From positions 372,001 through 436,000 of the forward strand of contig CAVQIB010000001.1 in NCBI GenBank assembly GCA_963712435.1: a DNA stretch of 64,000 nucleotides, written 5' to 3'. Every line of letters begins with the position of its first letter. Position 1 is the first letter of the stretch. This stretch comes from Rhodoplanes sp963712435. GTDB taxonomy: Bacteria > Pseudomonadota > Alphaproteobacteria > Rhizobiales > Xanthobacteraceae. The notes under the pieces were generated by a model. It had not been told where the DNA came from and did no database searches. It saw nothing but the letters and a program-made list of their open reading frames with translations. This document shows, in pieces, positions 32,283 to 41,895 of this stretch. The position numbers and the translations under genes are program-made.

Positions 32283-35066
32283 TGCCGCCCGCCGTTCCGA
32301 CCGCCACCTATCGCCTGCAGCTCACAGCGAAGTTCGGCTTCGGCGCCGCGGCCGACCTCGTTCCCTACATCGCCGCGCTCGGCGCGAGCCATCTCTACGC
32401 CTCGCCTTTTCTGAAGGCGCGCGCGGGCAGCACGCACGGCTACGACATCGTCGACCACAATGCGCTCAATCCCGAATTCGGCGGGGATGACGGGTTTGCT
32501 CGGCTTTCGCAGGCGCTTGCGGACGACGATCTCGGCCTCATTCTCGATTTCGTGCCGAACCATATGGGCGTCGCCTACGCCGACAATGCGTGGTGGCTCG
32601 ACGTGCTCGAATGGGGACCGCGCTCCCCGCACGCCCAATCTTTCGACATCGAGTGGGAAACGCTGCCCTATCGGCCGCAGGGCGGGATTCTCCTGCCGAT
32701 TCTCGGCAAGTCCTACGGCCACGCGCTCGAGGATGGCGACCTCGCGCTGAAATACGATCCGAGCGAGGGAACGTTCTCCGCCTGGTACTACGAACACCGT
32801 TTGCCCATCCGCCCCAACCGCTACGGGGAAATCCTGAAAAACGTCGTCGCCGCGGCGGGCGCGACCGAGGAAGAAGCGGGACGCCGGCTGCTCGCCTTCG
32901 CAGGACGCTATCCCGATCCCAATGCGCCGAGCCGCGAGCAGGCCCCCGCCTACAAGGCCGAACTCGCCGCCATCGCGGGCGGCGCGGAGGTGATCGAGCG
33001 CGGGCTCGACGCCTACCGGCCGAGCGCCTCCGATCCCAACCGCATGCTGCTGCTGCACCGTTTGCTGGAGCGCCAGCACTACCGGGTGGCGCATTGGCGG
33101 GTCGCCTTCACCGAGATCAATTACCGCCGCTTCTTCGACGTGAACGATCTCGCCGGCATCCGCGTCGAGGACTTGCCGACCTTCGAGGCCGCGCATCGCC
33201 GCGTGATGGCCTTGATCGCGAGCGGGCAGCTGCATGCGCTGCGCCTCGACCATATCGACGGGTTGTCCGATCCCGTCCAGTATACGCGCCGCCTGTCGCG
33301 GCTCGTGCGCGCGGCGCGCGATCCGGGCGCTCGCGCGCGCCCCTTCTACATCGTCGTCGAGAAAATTCTCGCCGACGGCGAGACGATGCCGGATCTGCCG
33401 GGCGTCGCGGGAACCACGGGCTATGACGTGCTCAACGTCATCACTCGCGTGCTGCTCGACGACTCCGGCCTCCTGCAGCTCGACAAATTCTACAGCGATG
33501 TCGTCGTCGGGCGACGGGAGAACTTCGACGACATCGTGCGCGACGCCAAGGTGCGCGTGCTCGAGACCATGCTCGCGAGCGAATTCACCGTGCTGTGCCG
33601 CCTGCTCGCGCGGATCGCGGCCGGACACTGGCGCAGCCGCGATTTCACCTTCGAGCGCTTGCGCGCCGCCTTGCGCGCCTACATCGTGAACTTCCCCGTC
33701 TACCGGACCTATATCAGCGGCGGGACCGTCTCGGCGGGGGACCGCGAAATCATCACGCAGACGATCGCGAAGGCGCGCGCGAAGTGGTTCGGCCCCGACG
33801 CCAACATCCTCGATTTTCTGGAGGAGGTGCTGACGCTCGATCTCATCGGGTCGGGGCGCAGCGGCTACAGCAATGCGCGGGTGCGGCGCTTCAGCGGCAA
33901 GGTGCAGCAGCTCACCGGGCCGGTGATGGCCAAGGCGCTCGAGGACACCGCCTTCTATCGCTACCACCGGCTCCTCGCGCTCAACGAAGTGGGCGGCGAT
34001 CCCGCTTTGCCGGCGCTCACGGTCGGCGAGTTCCATCGGCGCATGCGTGCGCGCACCGCGTTCCCGCACGCGATGACCGCGACCGCGACGCACGACACCA
34101 AGCGCGGCGAGGACGCGCGCGCGCGCATTCTCGCGCTTGCCGAACTCGCCGAGGACTGGTCCGCGGCCGTCCTGAACTGGCAGACCTTTAACGAGCCGCT
34201 TGTGAGCCGCAGCCATGGCCGCGCACCCACGGAAGAGCATGAATACATGCTCTATCAGGCGCTGATCGGCGCCTGGCCGGCCGGGGGTCCCGACCCGGGT
34301 TTCGTCGAGCGCATGCAGACCTATGCGGTCAAGGCGCTGCGTGAAGGCAAGCAGGAATCGAGCTGGCACAATCCGAACGAAGCCTACGAGACCGCGACGA
34401 CGACGTTCATCGCGCGCCTGCTCGACCGCGAAATCTCCGCGCCATTTCTGCAGGACTTCGAGGAATTTTCCCGCCGCACCAGCCTGATCGGCGCGCTCAA
34501 CAGCCTGGCGCAGCTCACCCTCAAGGCGACGATCCCGGGCGTTCCCGATTTCTACCAGGGCACCGAGTTCTGGGATTTCTCGCTCGTCGATCCCGACAAC
34601 CGGCGCCCGGTCGATTTCACCGCGCGCCGGAGCGCGCTCGAAACGCTGCTCGCCGAGCCCGGATTGGAGCGAACTCGCCGCGCAGTTCCCGAACGGCTTG
34701 GTCAAGCTCGCACTGACCCACCGGCTGCTCGCGTTGCGCTCGAAAATGCGGGAGCTGTTCACCAGCGGCAATTACGAGCCGGTCGAGGTCGAGGGCGCGC
34801 AGTCGCGCCACATCATCGCGTTTGCGCGCACGCTGCGGCGAGACGCGGTGATCGTCGCGGTCGGACGCCATTTCGCGCCGCTTACCGACGGCGGCCGCCG
34901 CTGGCCGCAGCCCAGCGATTTCGACGCCGTGCTCAAGCTCGACAGCTACGCGATCAGCGAGAACCTTCTTGGTCCCGGGGCGAATTCATTGCGCGGACCG
35001 GTCCATGTCAGCGCGGTGTTCGGCGCACTCCCGATCGCGCTGATGCGCGCTGTCCGCCGCCGCTGA
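32282..35066 (+). CDS. treY: TreY, maltooligosyltrehalose synthase (one frameshift)
   Basis: GH13 intramolecular transglucosidase turning the reducing-end alpha-1,4 link of maltodextrins into a trehalose alpha-1,1 link. It begins MPPAVPTATYRLQLTAKFGF, then the diagnostic SPFLKARAGSTHGYDIVDH. Catalytic segments: LRLDHIDGLSDPVQY (Asp), FYIVVEKILADGE (Glu) and TATHDTKRGEDAR (Asp). The raw frame leaves the family near 34665. Removing one base yields ELAAQFPNGLVKLALTHRLL and a stop at 35066, for 927 residues. ATG 32282 overlaps the treZ stop by one base. Confidence 0.96.
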
Positions 35067-35188
35067 CGCGCGCGGACGCGGGCGACAGTGGATTAGATCA
35101 GCGCCTTGCGCGTTCGTTCGCCCCGGCAATGATCGCCGGTGGGAACCCATTGCGCATCGGTCCCGTTCTTCAAGGGCTGGAGACATCG

Positions 35189-35512
35189 ATGGACAACCAT
35201 GAACGCCGCGTGCGCGAGCGCGCTTATCGCATCTGGGAAGAAGAGGGTCGTCCGGACGGACGGGCCGATACGCATTGGGAGATGGCGCGCGAGCTCGTGG
35301 CGATCGAAGAAAACCAGGACATGGCGACCAAGCCGGTCCCGGCGGACGACCCGTCGATCCCGCGAGATCGAGCCGCGCGCCGACCGCGACCGGCGACTGC
35401 CGATCACGGACGAAGGCGAGCGTACCCGCCCAGTCGCGACGCGCACGCGGCGAAGCCGCGGTATCAGGCGGCCGTCCAGCGCGCGCAAAGAACATCCGAT
35501 GCGTCGCATTGA
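35189..35512 (+). CDS. DUF2934 domain protein (3' end uncertain)
   Basis: A small protein starting MDNHERRVRERAYRIWEEEG and continuing with GRADTHWEMARELVAIEE. This is the DUF2934 motif (R-x-R-A-Y-x-x-W-E-x-E-G-x-P-x-G-x-x-x-x-H-W), common in rhizobia, often beside glycogen and trehalose genes; its function is unknown. As read it ends at 35512 (107 residues), but the part after VPADDPSI looks out of frame. One base less gives EIEPRADRDRRLPITDEGER, which resembles other DUF2934 tails. The true stop cannot be fixed from this sequence. Confidence 0.75.
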   Translation: MDNHERRVRERAYRIWEEEGRPDGRADTHWEMARELVAIEENQDMATKPVPADDPSIPRDRAARRPRPATADHGRRRAYPPSRDAHAAKPRYQAAVQRAQRTSDASH

Positions 35513-37028
35513 AGAAGCCCAATTGCGCCGCCTCGTCAGCGCGGCGGCTACGTCGAGTGGCTATGCTGCCGCGCTTCGAAGGATGCGCTGCTCGGGAACC
35601 CAAGCACGGGCATTGGCTCGCCCCGCGGCAAGATGCGCGTCACCCGGCGCCTCGGCGCGATCGCAATCATTCTCAAACGCTCGGGCGCGATCTCACGACG
35701 GTCGCCGAGTTCACGGTGGCGGAGGGCGAGACCATCCCCTTCGTGCTCGGCTATGCCCCGTCGAACGGACCCGTTCCGCCCGCGCTCGACGCGAAGGCCG
35801 CGCTGCAGACGACCGAGTTCTTCGGCGCGATTGGGCGAAGGGCTGCCGCCCGGCCGGCGATTGGTCGGAGCCGGTGATGCGTTCGCTGATCACGCTCAAG
35901 GCGCTCACCTATGCGCCGACCGGCGGAATCGTCGCCGCGCCGACCACCTCATTGCCGGAAATGATCGGCGGAGCGCGCAACTGGGACTATCGTTTCTGCT
36001 GGGTGCGGGATGCGAACCTGACCCTCTCCGCGCTGACCAATGCCGGCTATGTCAGCGAGGCGCAGGCCTGGCGCGAGTGGCTCTTGCGCGCGGTGGCCGG
36101 AAGCCCGGACCAGCTGCAGATCATGTACGGGATCGCCGGCGAGCGTCGGCTGACCGAGTGGGAGGTGCCGTGGCTGCCCGGTTATGAGAATTCGCGGCCG
36201 GTGCGCATCGGCAACGCCGCGCATGTGCAGCTTCAGCTCGACGTGTTCGGCGAATTGCTCAACACCTTCTACAACAGCCGCGCGGCCGGGCTCGCCGCAT
36301 CGAGCTCCGGCTGGGCGCTGGAAGTCGCTCTGCTCAGGCACCTCGCTGCGGTGTGGAAGGAGCCGGACCAAGGCATCTGGGAGATGCGCAGCGGCCCGCG
36401 GCATTTCACCTATTCCAAGGCGATGGCGTGGCTTGCCTTCGATCGCGCGATCAAGAGCGCCGATGCGTTCGGGCTCGACTGTCCGCTCGACCGCTGGCGG
36501 GCGTTCGCCGAGATCCACGCCGACGTATGCACGCATGGTTTCGATCCGCAGCTCGGCAGCTTCGTCCAGGCCTACGGCTCCAAACAGCTCGATGCGAGCC
36601 TTCTGCTGCTGCCCAAGATGGGATTTCTGCCGATCGAGGACGAGCGCATCAGCGGCACCGTTCGCGCCATTGAAGATCATTTGATCGCCGACGGCTTCGT
36701 GCTGCGCTACCGCACCGACGCCACCGCCGACGGACTGCCGCAGGGCGAAGGCGCGTTTCTCGCCTGCAGCTTCTGGCTCGCCGATGTCTACATGATGCAG
36801 CAGCGCTGGAGCGATGCGCGCCGCCAGTTCGAGCAGCTGCTGGCGCTGCGCAACGATGTGGGGCTCCTGAGCGAGGAATACGATCCGCGCTTGCGCCGGC
36901 TGGTCGGCAATTTCCCCCAGGCCTTTTCGCATGTCGCGCTCGTCAACAGCGCCTACCTGTTTCTCAGCCGCCCCGGGCAGCTGCAGCAAGCGGCGCAGCC
37001 GAACGAGCCCGCCATCGACGGCCGCTGA
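35499..37028 (+). CDS. GH15 glucoamylase/trehalase-type glucosidase, N-terminal region damaged
   Basis: GH15 family alpha-glucosidase. The (alpha/alpha)6 catalytic domain is intact from about 35868: SLITLKALTYAPTGGIVAAP, GGARNWDYRFCWVRDANLTL, GERRLTEWEVPWLPGY, KAMAWLAFDRAIK and the distal acidic motif GLLSEEYDP. Upstream of it the sequence is scrambled. Fragments such as GGYVEWLC, LPRFEGCAA, KHGHWLAPR, KMRVTRR and DLTTVAEFTVAEGETIPFVL recall the family's N-terminal sandwich but lie in different frames, and roughly 90-130 residues expected between them are absent. ATG 35499 is only a nominal start. GH15 members of this type include bacterial trehalases and glucoamylases; substrate cannot be decided. 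Confidence 0.8.
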   Translation: MRRIEEAQLRRLVSAAATSSGYAAALRRMRCSGTQARALARPAARCASPGASARSQSFSNARARSHDGRRVHGGGGRDHPLRARLCPVERTRSARARREGRAADDRVLRRDWAKGCRPAGDWSEPVMRSLITLKALTYAPTGGIVAAPTTSLPEMIGGARNWDYRFCWVRDANLTLSALTNAGYVSEAQAWREWLLRAVAGSPDQLQIMYGIAGERRLTEWEVPWLPGYENSRPVRIGNAAHVQLQLDVFGELLNTFYNSRAAGLAASSSGWALEVALLRHLAAVWKEPDQGIWEMRSGPRHFTYSKAMAWLAFDRAIKSADAFGLDCPLDRWRAFAEIHADVCTHGFDPQLGSFVQAYGSKQLDASLLLLPKMGFLPIEDERISGTVRAIEDHLIADGFVLRYRTDATADGLPQGEGAFLACSFWLADVYMMQQRWSDARRQFEQLLALRNDVGLLSEEYDPRLRRLVGNFPQAFSHVALVNSAYLFLSRPGQLQQAAQPNEPAIDGR

Positions 37029-37079
37029 CCGCCATTGCGGAATCCCGCGATTCCAAACGGCCGCAAGCGCTGCGTCCCT

Positions 37080-37865
37080 TCAGGCGCTGGCGGCGTGGCT
37101 TGCGAGAATGCTGTCGAGCCATTCGCGCACATCGGCGGGCCGCGCGAAGCAGCCCGCGGCGTACTTTGTGCGATGTCCGACCGAGAATCCGATCCCGTGC
37201 AGGCGCGGCAGGACGGGAAAGACCGGTTCGTCGGTGGTGTCGTCGCCGAGAAAGACCGGTCGCCGTCCGGCGAATGGCGGAATAGCCATCAGCTCGACGA
37301 CGGCGGTCGCTTTGCTGAACCCCTTCTGCTTGACCTCGACGACCGCCTTGCCTGGAAGAATTTCGACCGTGCCCGGCGTCGCGGCTGCGCAGATGTCCGC
37401 CACCGCCGCCCATACCGCTTCCCCTCTCTCCGGCGCGAGCCGGTAGTGCAGAGCAAGCGAGTAGCCCTTGTCCTCGATGAGGATGCCGGGCCCGAGTTCG
37501 GCGATCGCTGCGAGCTTTCGTTTCAGATCGGGATTGAGCAATGGCGTGCGGTTCGGGTCCGACGCTCCGCCGGGGAACGGGCGCAGCTCCGCGCCATGTC
37601 CGCCGATCGCCGGAAGCTGAAGCGGCGCCAGCAGGAGATCGAGGTCGTTGAGCGAACGCCCGCTCACCAGCGCCAATGCGCCGCCGGTCAGCGCAAACAG
37701 GCCTTGCAGGGTTCGGCGCAGGGATGGCGGGACCCAGACCTCGCGCGGCGTCGGCGCGAAATCGAGAATGGTCCCATCGATGTCGAGAAGGATCGCGACC
37801 TTGTCGAGATCGATGCGCTCCTCGGGGATGATGTTCGTCACGGCTCCGACCGCCATCCTGTGCAA
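37080..37865 (-). CDS. otsB: OtsB, trehalose-6-phosphate phosphatase
   Basis: HAD-superfamily phosphatase completing OtsA-dependent trehalose synthesis. The motifs are in order: VAILLDIDGTILDFAPTP (nucleophile and acid Asp), ALVSGRSLNDLD, GGHGAELR cap segment, VEVKQKGFSKATAV (Lys) and RPVFLGDDTTDEPVF (metal-binding Asps). The 261-residue length is normal. The frame starts at ATG 37865; ATG 37856 is possible. It converges with the GH15 gene (51 bp apart) and is 4 bp from the end of the upstream MFS gene, so those two are co-transcribed. Confidence 0.96.
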   Translation of the reverse strand: MHRMAVGAVTNIIPEERIDLDKVAILLDIDGTILDFAPTPREVWVPPSLRRTLQGLFALTGGALALVSGRSLNDLDLLLAPLQLPAIGGHGAELRPFPGGASDPNRTPLLNPDLKRKLAAIAELGPGILIEDKGYSLALHYRLAPERGEAVWAAVADICAAATPGTVEILPGKAVVEVKQKGFSKATAVVELMAIPPFAGRRPVFLGDDTTDEPVFPVLPRLHGIGFSVGHRTKYAAGCFARPADVREWLDSILASHAASA

Positions 37866-37869
37866 CCCG

Positions 37870-39525
37870 CTAATCGACGGAGGCGAGCGGACGCGCCACC
37901 GTTTCCAGCGGCTTGCGTTCCGCGGCGATCCCGAAACGCCACTGAACCCCCGCCGCCGCGACCATCAGCGCCGCGCCGGCCAGGTAGCCGCCATACACGG
38001 CTGCGCGCGATCCGGTGTCGATCAACGCGCCGAACAACCAGGGCCCGGCGACGCCGCCGATCCCGGTGCCGACTGCATAGAACAAGGCGATGGTGAGCGC
38101 GCGGATTTCGAGCGGAAACGTCTCGCTGACGGTGAGATAGGCGGAGCTTGCCGCGGCCGACGCAAAAAAGAAAATCAGCGTCCACCCCATGGTCTGGGTC
38201 TGGGCCGAAATCAGCTCCTGCTTGAACAGATAGCCGACGCCGGCGAGCAGAATCCCTGAGATCGCGTAGGTGAAGGTGATCATCGGCCGCCGTCCGAGCG
38301 TGTCGAACAGCCGGCCGAGCAGCAGCGGCCCGAGGAAGTTTCCGGCCGCGAACGGCAGCACATACCACCCGACCCCTTGCGCCGACACGCCGTAGAAGTC
38401 GATCAGGATCAGCGCATAGGTGAAGAACACCGCGTTGTAGAAGAACGCCTGCGAGGCCATGAGCGTGAGGCCGACCAGGGAGCGCGTGCGATAGACCTTG
38501 AACAAAGTGGTCGCGACCTCTCCCAGCGGGGTGCTCGTCCGCACTCGCAGCCGCACGGTCGGCAGACCCTCCCGGCTCGGAACGTGCTCGCCATAGACTT
38601 TGCGCTCGATCCCGGCGATCACGGCCTCGGCCTCGGCGACGCGGCCATGCGTCATCAGCCAGCGCGGGCTCTCCGGTATCCACATGCGCATGAAGAAGAT
38701 CACGAGCCCGATCGCGGCGCCGATCAGGAAGGCGAGCCGCCAGCCATACTCGGGATGCAGCACCGCCGGGTCCAGCACGATGATCGAGCCGGCCGCGCCC
38801 GCCGCCGCCCCGATCCAGAAAGAGCCGTTGATCAGCAGGTCGGTCCAGCCGCGCACCCGCGCGGGGATGAGTTCCTGGATGGTGGAATTGATGGCCGTGT
38901 ACTCGCCGCCGATCCCCGCTCCGGTCAGGAACCGGAACGCCGCGAAGCTCCACAGGTCCCAGGAGAATGCCGTCGCGCCGGTGGCGGTGAGGTAGACCGC
39001 GAGCGTGATGAAGAACAGCTTCTTGCGCCCGAGCCGATCGGTCAGCCAGCCGAAGAAGACGGCGCCGACCACCGCGCCGAGGAGATAGGCGCTGGTCGCG
39101 AAGCCGACATCGCTATTGCTGAAACGCAGCACGGGACTTTCTTTGAGCGCGCCCGCGAGCGTGCCGGCAAGCGTCACTTCCAGCCCGTCGAGAATCCACG
39201 TGACTCCCAGCGCGACGATGACGAGCTTGTGGAACTTGCTCCACGGCAGGCGATCGAGCCGCGCCGGAATGTCGGTCTCCACGATGTCCGAACGCGACGA
39301 CAGGTCGATCTTCCGATCGGGCTTGCCGGGCGGATCGTCGATCGTGTCCGGCGTTTCTCCCGGCGGAGGGTCCTCGATATTGTCCGGATCATCAATCGCG
39401 GGCGGCGGCTCCTCGACCGTGCCCGGCTCGTTGGGGCCGGGCGGCGGCTCGTCGACGGGCGGCGGCGGCGCATCGGGATTGCGCGGCGGTCCGTCGCTGA
39501 TCAGAAAAGGGGGATTGTTGCGCAC
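37870..39525 (-). CDS. MFS transporter with long Pro/Asp-rich N-terminal tail
   Basis: Twelve-helix secondary transporter of the sugar/metabolite:H+ symporter style. Signature loops: FFGWLTDRLGRKKLFF between helices 2 and 3, RFLTGAGIGGEYTAINSTIQ, PESPRWLMTHGR after helix 6 and GRLFDTLGRRPMITF. Substrate is unknown. Before helix 1 lies a cytoplasmic tail of about 95 residues dominated by Pro, Asp, Glu and Gly (for example DAPPPPVDEPPPGPNEP and EDPPPGETPDTIDDPPG). GTG 39525 (VRNNPPFLISDGPP) is chosen because everything upstream in frame is Arg/Ser-rich shadow sequence; this gives 551 residues. It lies 4 bp upstream of otsB. Confidence 0.85.
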   Translation of the reverse strand: MRNNPPFLISDGPPRNPDAPPPPVDEPPPGPNEPGTVEEPPPAIDDPDNIEDPPPGETPDTIDDPPGKPDRKIDLSSRSDIVETDIPARLDRLPWSKFHKLVIVALGVTWILDGLEVTLAGTLAGALKESPVLRFSNSDVGFATSAYLLGAVVGAVFFGWLTDRLGRKKLFFITLAVYLTATGATAFSWDLWSFAAFRFLTGAGIGGEYTAINSTIQELIPARVRGWTDLLINGSFWIGAAAGAAGSIIVLDPAVLHPEYGWRLAFLIGAAIGLVIFFMRMWIPESPRWLMTHGRVAEAEAVIAGIERKVYGEHVPSREGLPTVRLRVRTSTPLGEVATTLFKVYRTRSLVGLTLMASQAFFYNAVFFTYALILIDFYGVSAQGVGWYVLPFAAGNFLGPLLLGRLFDTLGRRPMITFTYAISGILLAGVGYLFKQELISAQTQTMGWTLIFFFASAAASSAYLTVSETFPLEIRALTIALFYAVGTGIGGVAGPWLFGALIDTGSRAAVYGGYLAGAALMVAAAGVQWRFGIAAERKPLETVARPLASVD

Positions 39526-39640
39526 GCTGGTCTCTGCATGGGATCGGCAGACGGACAACCAGCGGCGCAGGTGTTCGTTCCTGTGGCGCGCCGCGGGCTC
39601 GCCAGGACTTGGCGCGCAACGCCGGCGGGACGACGGCGTC

Positions 39641-40876
39641 TCACCGCATCGTGCGCATGCGGCTGATAAGTTCAGGCGTCGGATAGGAGTCGGCGGGCAA
39701 CCCCAGCTTGAGCTGCGCCTGCTTGACGGCGGCGCGGGTCGCCGTCCCGATCTTGCCGTCGGGGATGCCGACTTCGTAGCCCGCCCGCGCAAGCAGCTCC
39801 TGCAGCTCCTTTGCTTCTTCCGGCGTGATCGACGGAATATCGGGCGCCCCGCGGTTCATCGGCGGCGCGCCGGCGAGGCGGGTCGCGTAATAGGCGGCGG
39901 TAATGGAGTAGACGAGCGAATTATTCCACTTCAGATAGGCCTGGAAGTTCGGATAGGCGAGAAAGGCGGGGCCGAGCCGGCCCATCGGCAGGAGCAGCGA
40001 GGCGGGGAGGTCGTCGGAGGCCAAGGGCTTGCCGTCGCGCAGCGTCACTCCCCACTGCGCCCATTGCGAACGCGGATGCCGGACCGCGAGGTCGGCTTGA
40101 TCCCAGGCGAGATTGCCGGGAACGCGCACCTCCTCCAGCCATGGTTCGCCGCGCCGCCAGCCGAGGCTGACGAGGTAATTGGCGGTGGAGCCGACCACGT
40201 CGGGCACGCTGCGCAGCAGATTGCGGCGGCCGTCGCCGTCATAGTCGATCGCGTATTTCAGGTACTCCGACGGCATCATCTGGGTCTGGCCGAGTTCGCC
40301 CGCCCAGGAGCCGATCATTTCCGCCGCGCCGAGATCGCCGCGCTCGATCAGGCGCAGCGAGTCGAACAGGTGGCCGCGGAACATATCCGAGCGCCGGCAG
40401 TCATAGGCGAGCGTCGTGAGCGAGCGGATCGCATGATCCTTGCCCATGCCCGCGCCGAAGTCGCTCTCGAGCCCCCAGAAGCCGACGATGACCGGCGCCG
40501 GCACGCCGTATTGCTGCTCGGCCCGCGCAAACAGTTCGGCGTGTTTCTTGATCAGCGCCCCGCCCTGCGACATGCGGTAGGCGGCGAGCATCTTGTCGGA
40601 GAACTGAAGGAAGCTCTGGGCGAAGAAGCGCTGGCCGCGATCGATATTCACGATGCGCTGCTCATAGACGAGATAGGGCGCGGCGGCGGCGATCGCGTTG
40701 CGCGATATGCCTTGCGCCGCCGCCTCCTGCTTGAAGCTTTCGAGCCAGCTCTCGAAACTTTCGGTGTTGCGGCATGGCGTGGACGCGGCCGCAGCGCCGA
40801 CCGCAAGCGTGACTGCAATCGTCGCGGCCACAACGCCCGCGGTCGCCCGCCGCAGAGAAATGCGTCGTCTCATCAT
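39641..40876 (-). CDS. Lytic murein transglycosylase, MltB type
   Basis: Periplasmic peptidoglycan lytic transglycosylase. A signal sequence follows the MMRRRISLRRATAGVVAATI start. The SLT-type domain shows FESWLESFKQEAAAQGIS, catalytic Glu in VIVGFWGLESDFGAGMG, then SWAGELGQTQMMPSEYL and AIDYDGDGRRNLL. A C-terminal peptidoglycan-binding repeat (ELLARAGYEVGIPDGKIGTATRAAVKQAQ) closes the protein. Length from ATG 40876 is 411 residues. It is intact and on the same strand as ialB. Confidence 0.93.
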   Translation of the reverse strand: MMRRRISLRRATAGVVAATIAVTLAVGAAAASTPCRNTESFESWLESFKQEAAAQGISRNAIAAAAPYLVYEQRIVNIDRGQRFFAQSFLQFSDKMLAAYRMSQGGALIKKHAELFARAEQQYGVPAPVIVGFWGLESDFGAGMGKDHAIRSLTTLAYDCRRSDMFRGHLFDSLRLIERGDLGAAEMIGSWAGELGQTQMMPSEYLKYAIDYDGDGRRNLLRSVPDVVGSTANYLVSLGWRRGEPWLEEVRVPGNLAWDQADLAVRHPRSQWAQWGVTLRDGKPLASDDLPASLLLPMGRLGPAFLAYPNFQAYLKWNNSLVYSITAAYYATRLAGAPPMNRGAPDIPSITPEEAKELQELLARAGYEVGIPDGKIGTATRAAVKQAQLKLGLPADSYPTPELISRMRTMR

Positions 40877-40984
40877 CGGCCTCCGTGCGACGGCGCAAAG
40901 CATGCCGCCGAACGAACGCGAGCCCGCATGCGCGGTGATGCAATCGGGCAACGCGTTTGTGAAGACGTCTAGACACCACGGCTG

Positions 40985-41523
40985 TCAAGGAAGCTTGTCA
41001 TACCCCTCGCCGAAACCTTTCAGGCTCATCGGAAAGCCGATGCCTTCCTCCGGCGTCTGGAAGATGAAGAACGTCGCGGTCTGGCCGGTGCGGAGCTGCT
41101 TGACAAGATTGTCGTCCATGACGACCTCGGCATAGCAGCCGCGCAAGGTGCAGCGCACGAATCCGGCGCGACCGACATCGGCCTGATCGACCTTCAGCCC
41201 CAGCCCGGCCGGGAGCAAGACGCCGAGCGGCACCTGCACGCGCATCAGGCGCGTCTTCTGGTCGGCGGTGCGCAGCACCAGCACGGTCAATCCGACATTG
41301 GCCCTGTCCTCGGCGACGACGCTCTGGAACAGCGCGCACTGCTCGCTCTGTGCGCCCGGCGGCGTTTCGCAGCGGATCTGCCAATCTTCGTGCACCGATT
41401 TCACCGCGCCCTGCGCGAAGGCCTGCGGCGAACAAACGATCGCCGCAACGAGAGCAGCAGCGCCGTCACGCCTGCAAGGAACGGCGTCGGCGCAAACCTG
41501 TCGCCAGAGAACGCGCTCATCAT
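40985..41523 (-). CDS. IalB-family (invasion associated locus B) periplasmic protein, frameshifted
   Basis: Secreted alphaproteobacterial protein first named in Bartonella; broader role unknown. The mature part is clear: VHEDWQIRCETPPGAQSEQC, QVPLGVLLPAGLGLKVDQ, GFVRCTLRGCYAEVVMDDNL and IGFPMSLKGFGEGYDKL, with the four family cysteines. The signal peptide lies in another frame. ATG 41523, preceded by GGAGGGAG, starts MMSAFSGDRFAPTPFLAG and reaches LLLSL. An indel near 41450 (two extra bases, or one missing) then joins it to IVCSPQAFAQGAVKSVHEDW. Corrected length is about 178 residues. Confidence 0.88.
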
Positions 41524-41895
41524 CAAGCTCCCTCCTCCGATGTCGCCGCGTTCGAGCCGTTACGCCCCCTAGACCAACGCATGCGCGTCGCTATATTCGT
41601 CTTCTGAACCACGTCATCCGTGCCGCTTGTCGTAGCGCTTTCACCGGCGAACGCGATTATCTCCGCGACGGCCGGCCTGCGCGATGCGAATCTTTCTACG
41701 CTCACCATGAGGCACATTGCGAGTGGGGCGGAATTGTGGTTTGAGAGGCCCGGAACCTGTTTCCGTGTCTCGCCGACGAGGTGCTGCGCTCTGCCGATCG
41801 TGCGCCTCCGCGGAAACCTGATACGCACGCGGTGATGAAAACGGCGCCAACAAGCCGTCACGATCACCCTACCGCGAAAGGAGACTAGGCAAACG
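41524..41895. other. Intergenic region upstream of the cytochrome oxidase genes
   Basis: About 370 bp between divergent ialB and ctaC. Only short antisense frames are open and none looks like a protein. It presumably carries the ctaC promoter, but I see no clear -35/-10 pair. AAAGGAGA at 41877-41884 is the likely ctaC ribosome-binding site. Confidence 0.5.

Noticed and set aside
31682..34771. A 1029-codon open frame on the minus strand opposite treZ and treY
   Set aside because: Its product is Arg/Glu/Gly/Ala-rich with no recognisable domain, while the plus strand encodes TreZ and TreY with all catalytic motifs. Long antisense frames are expected at this GC content.
35498..35690. The gene between treY and the GH15 catalytic domain as an independent small gene
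   Set aside because: Its fragments resemble scattered pieces of the GH15 N-terminal domain in different frames rather than a separate protein.
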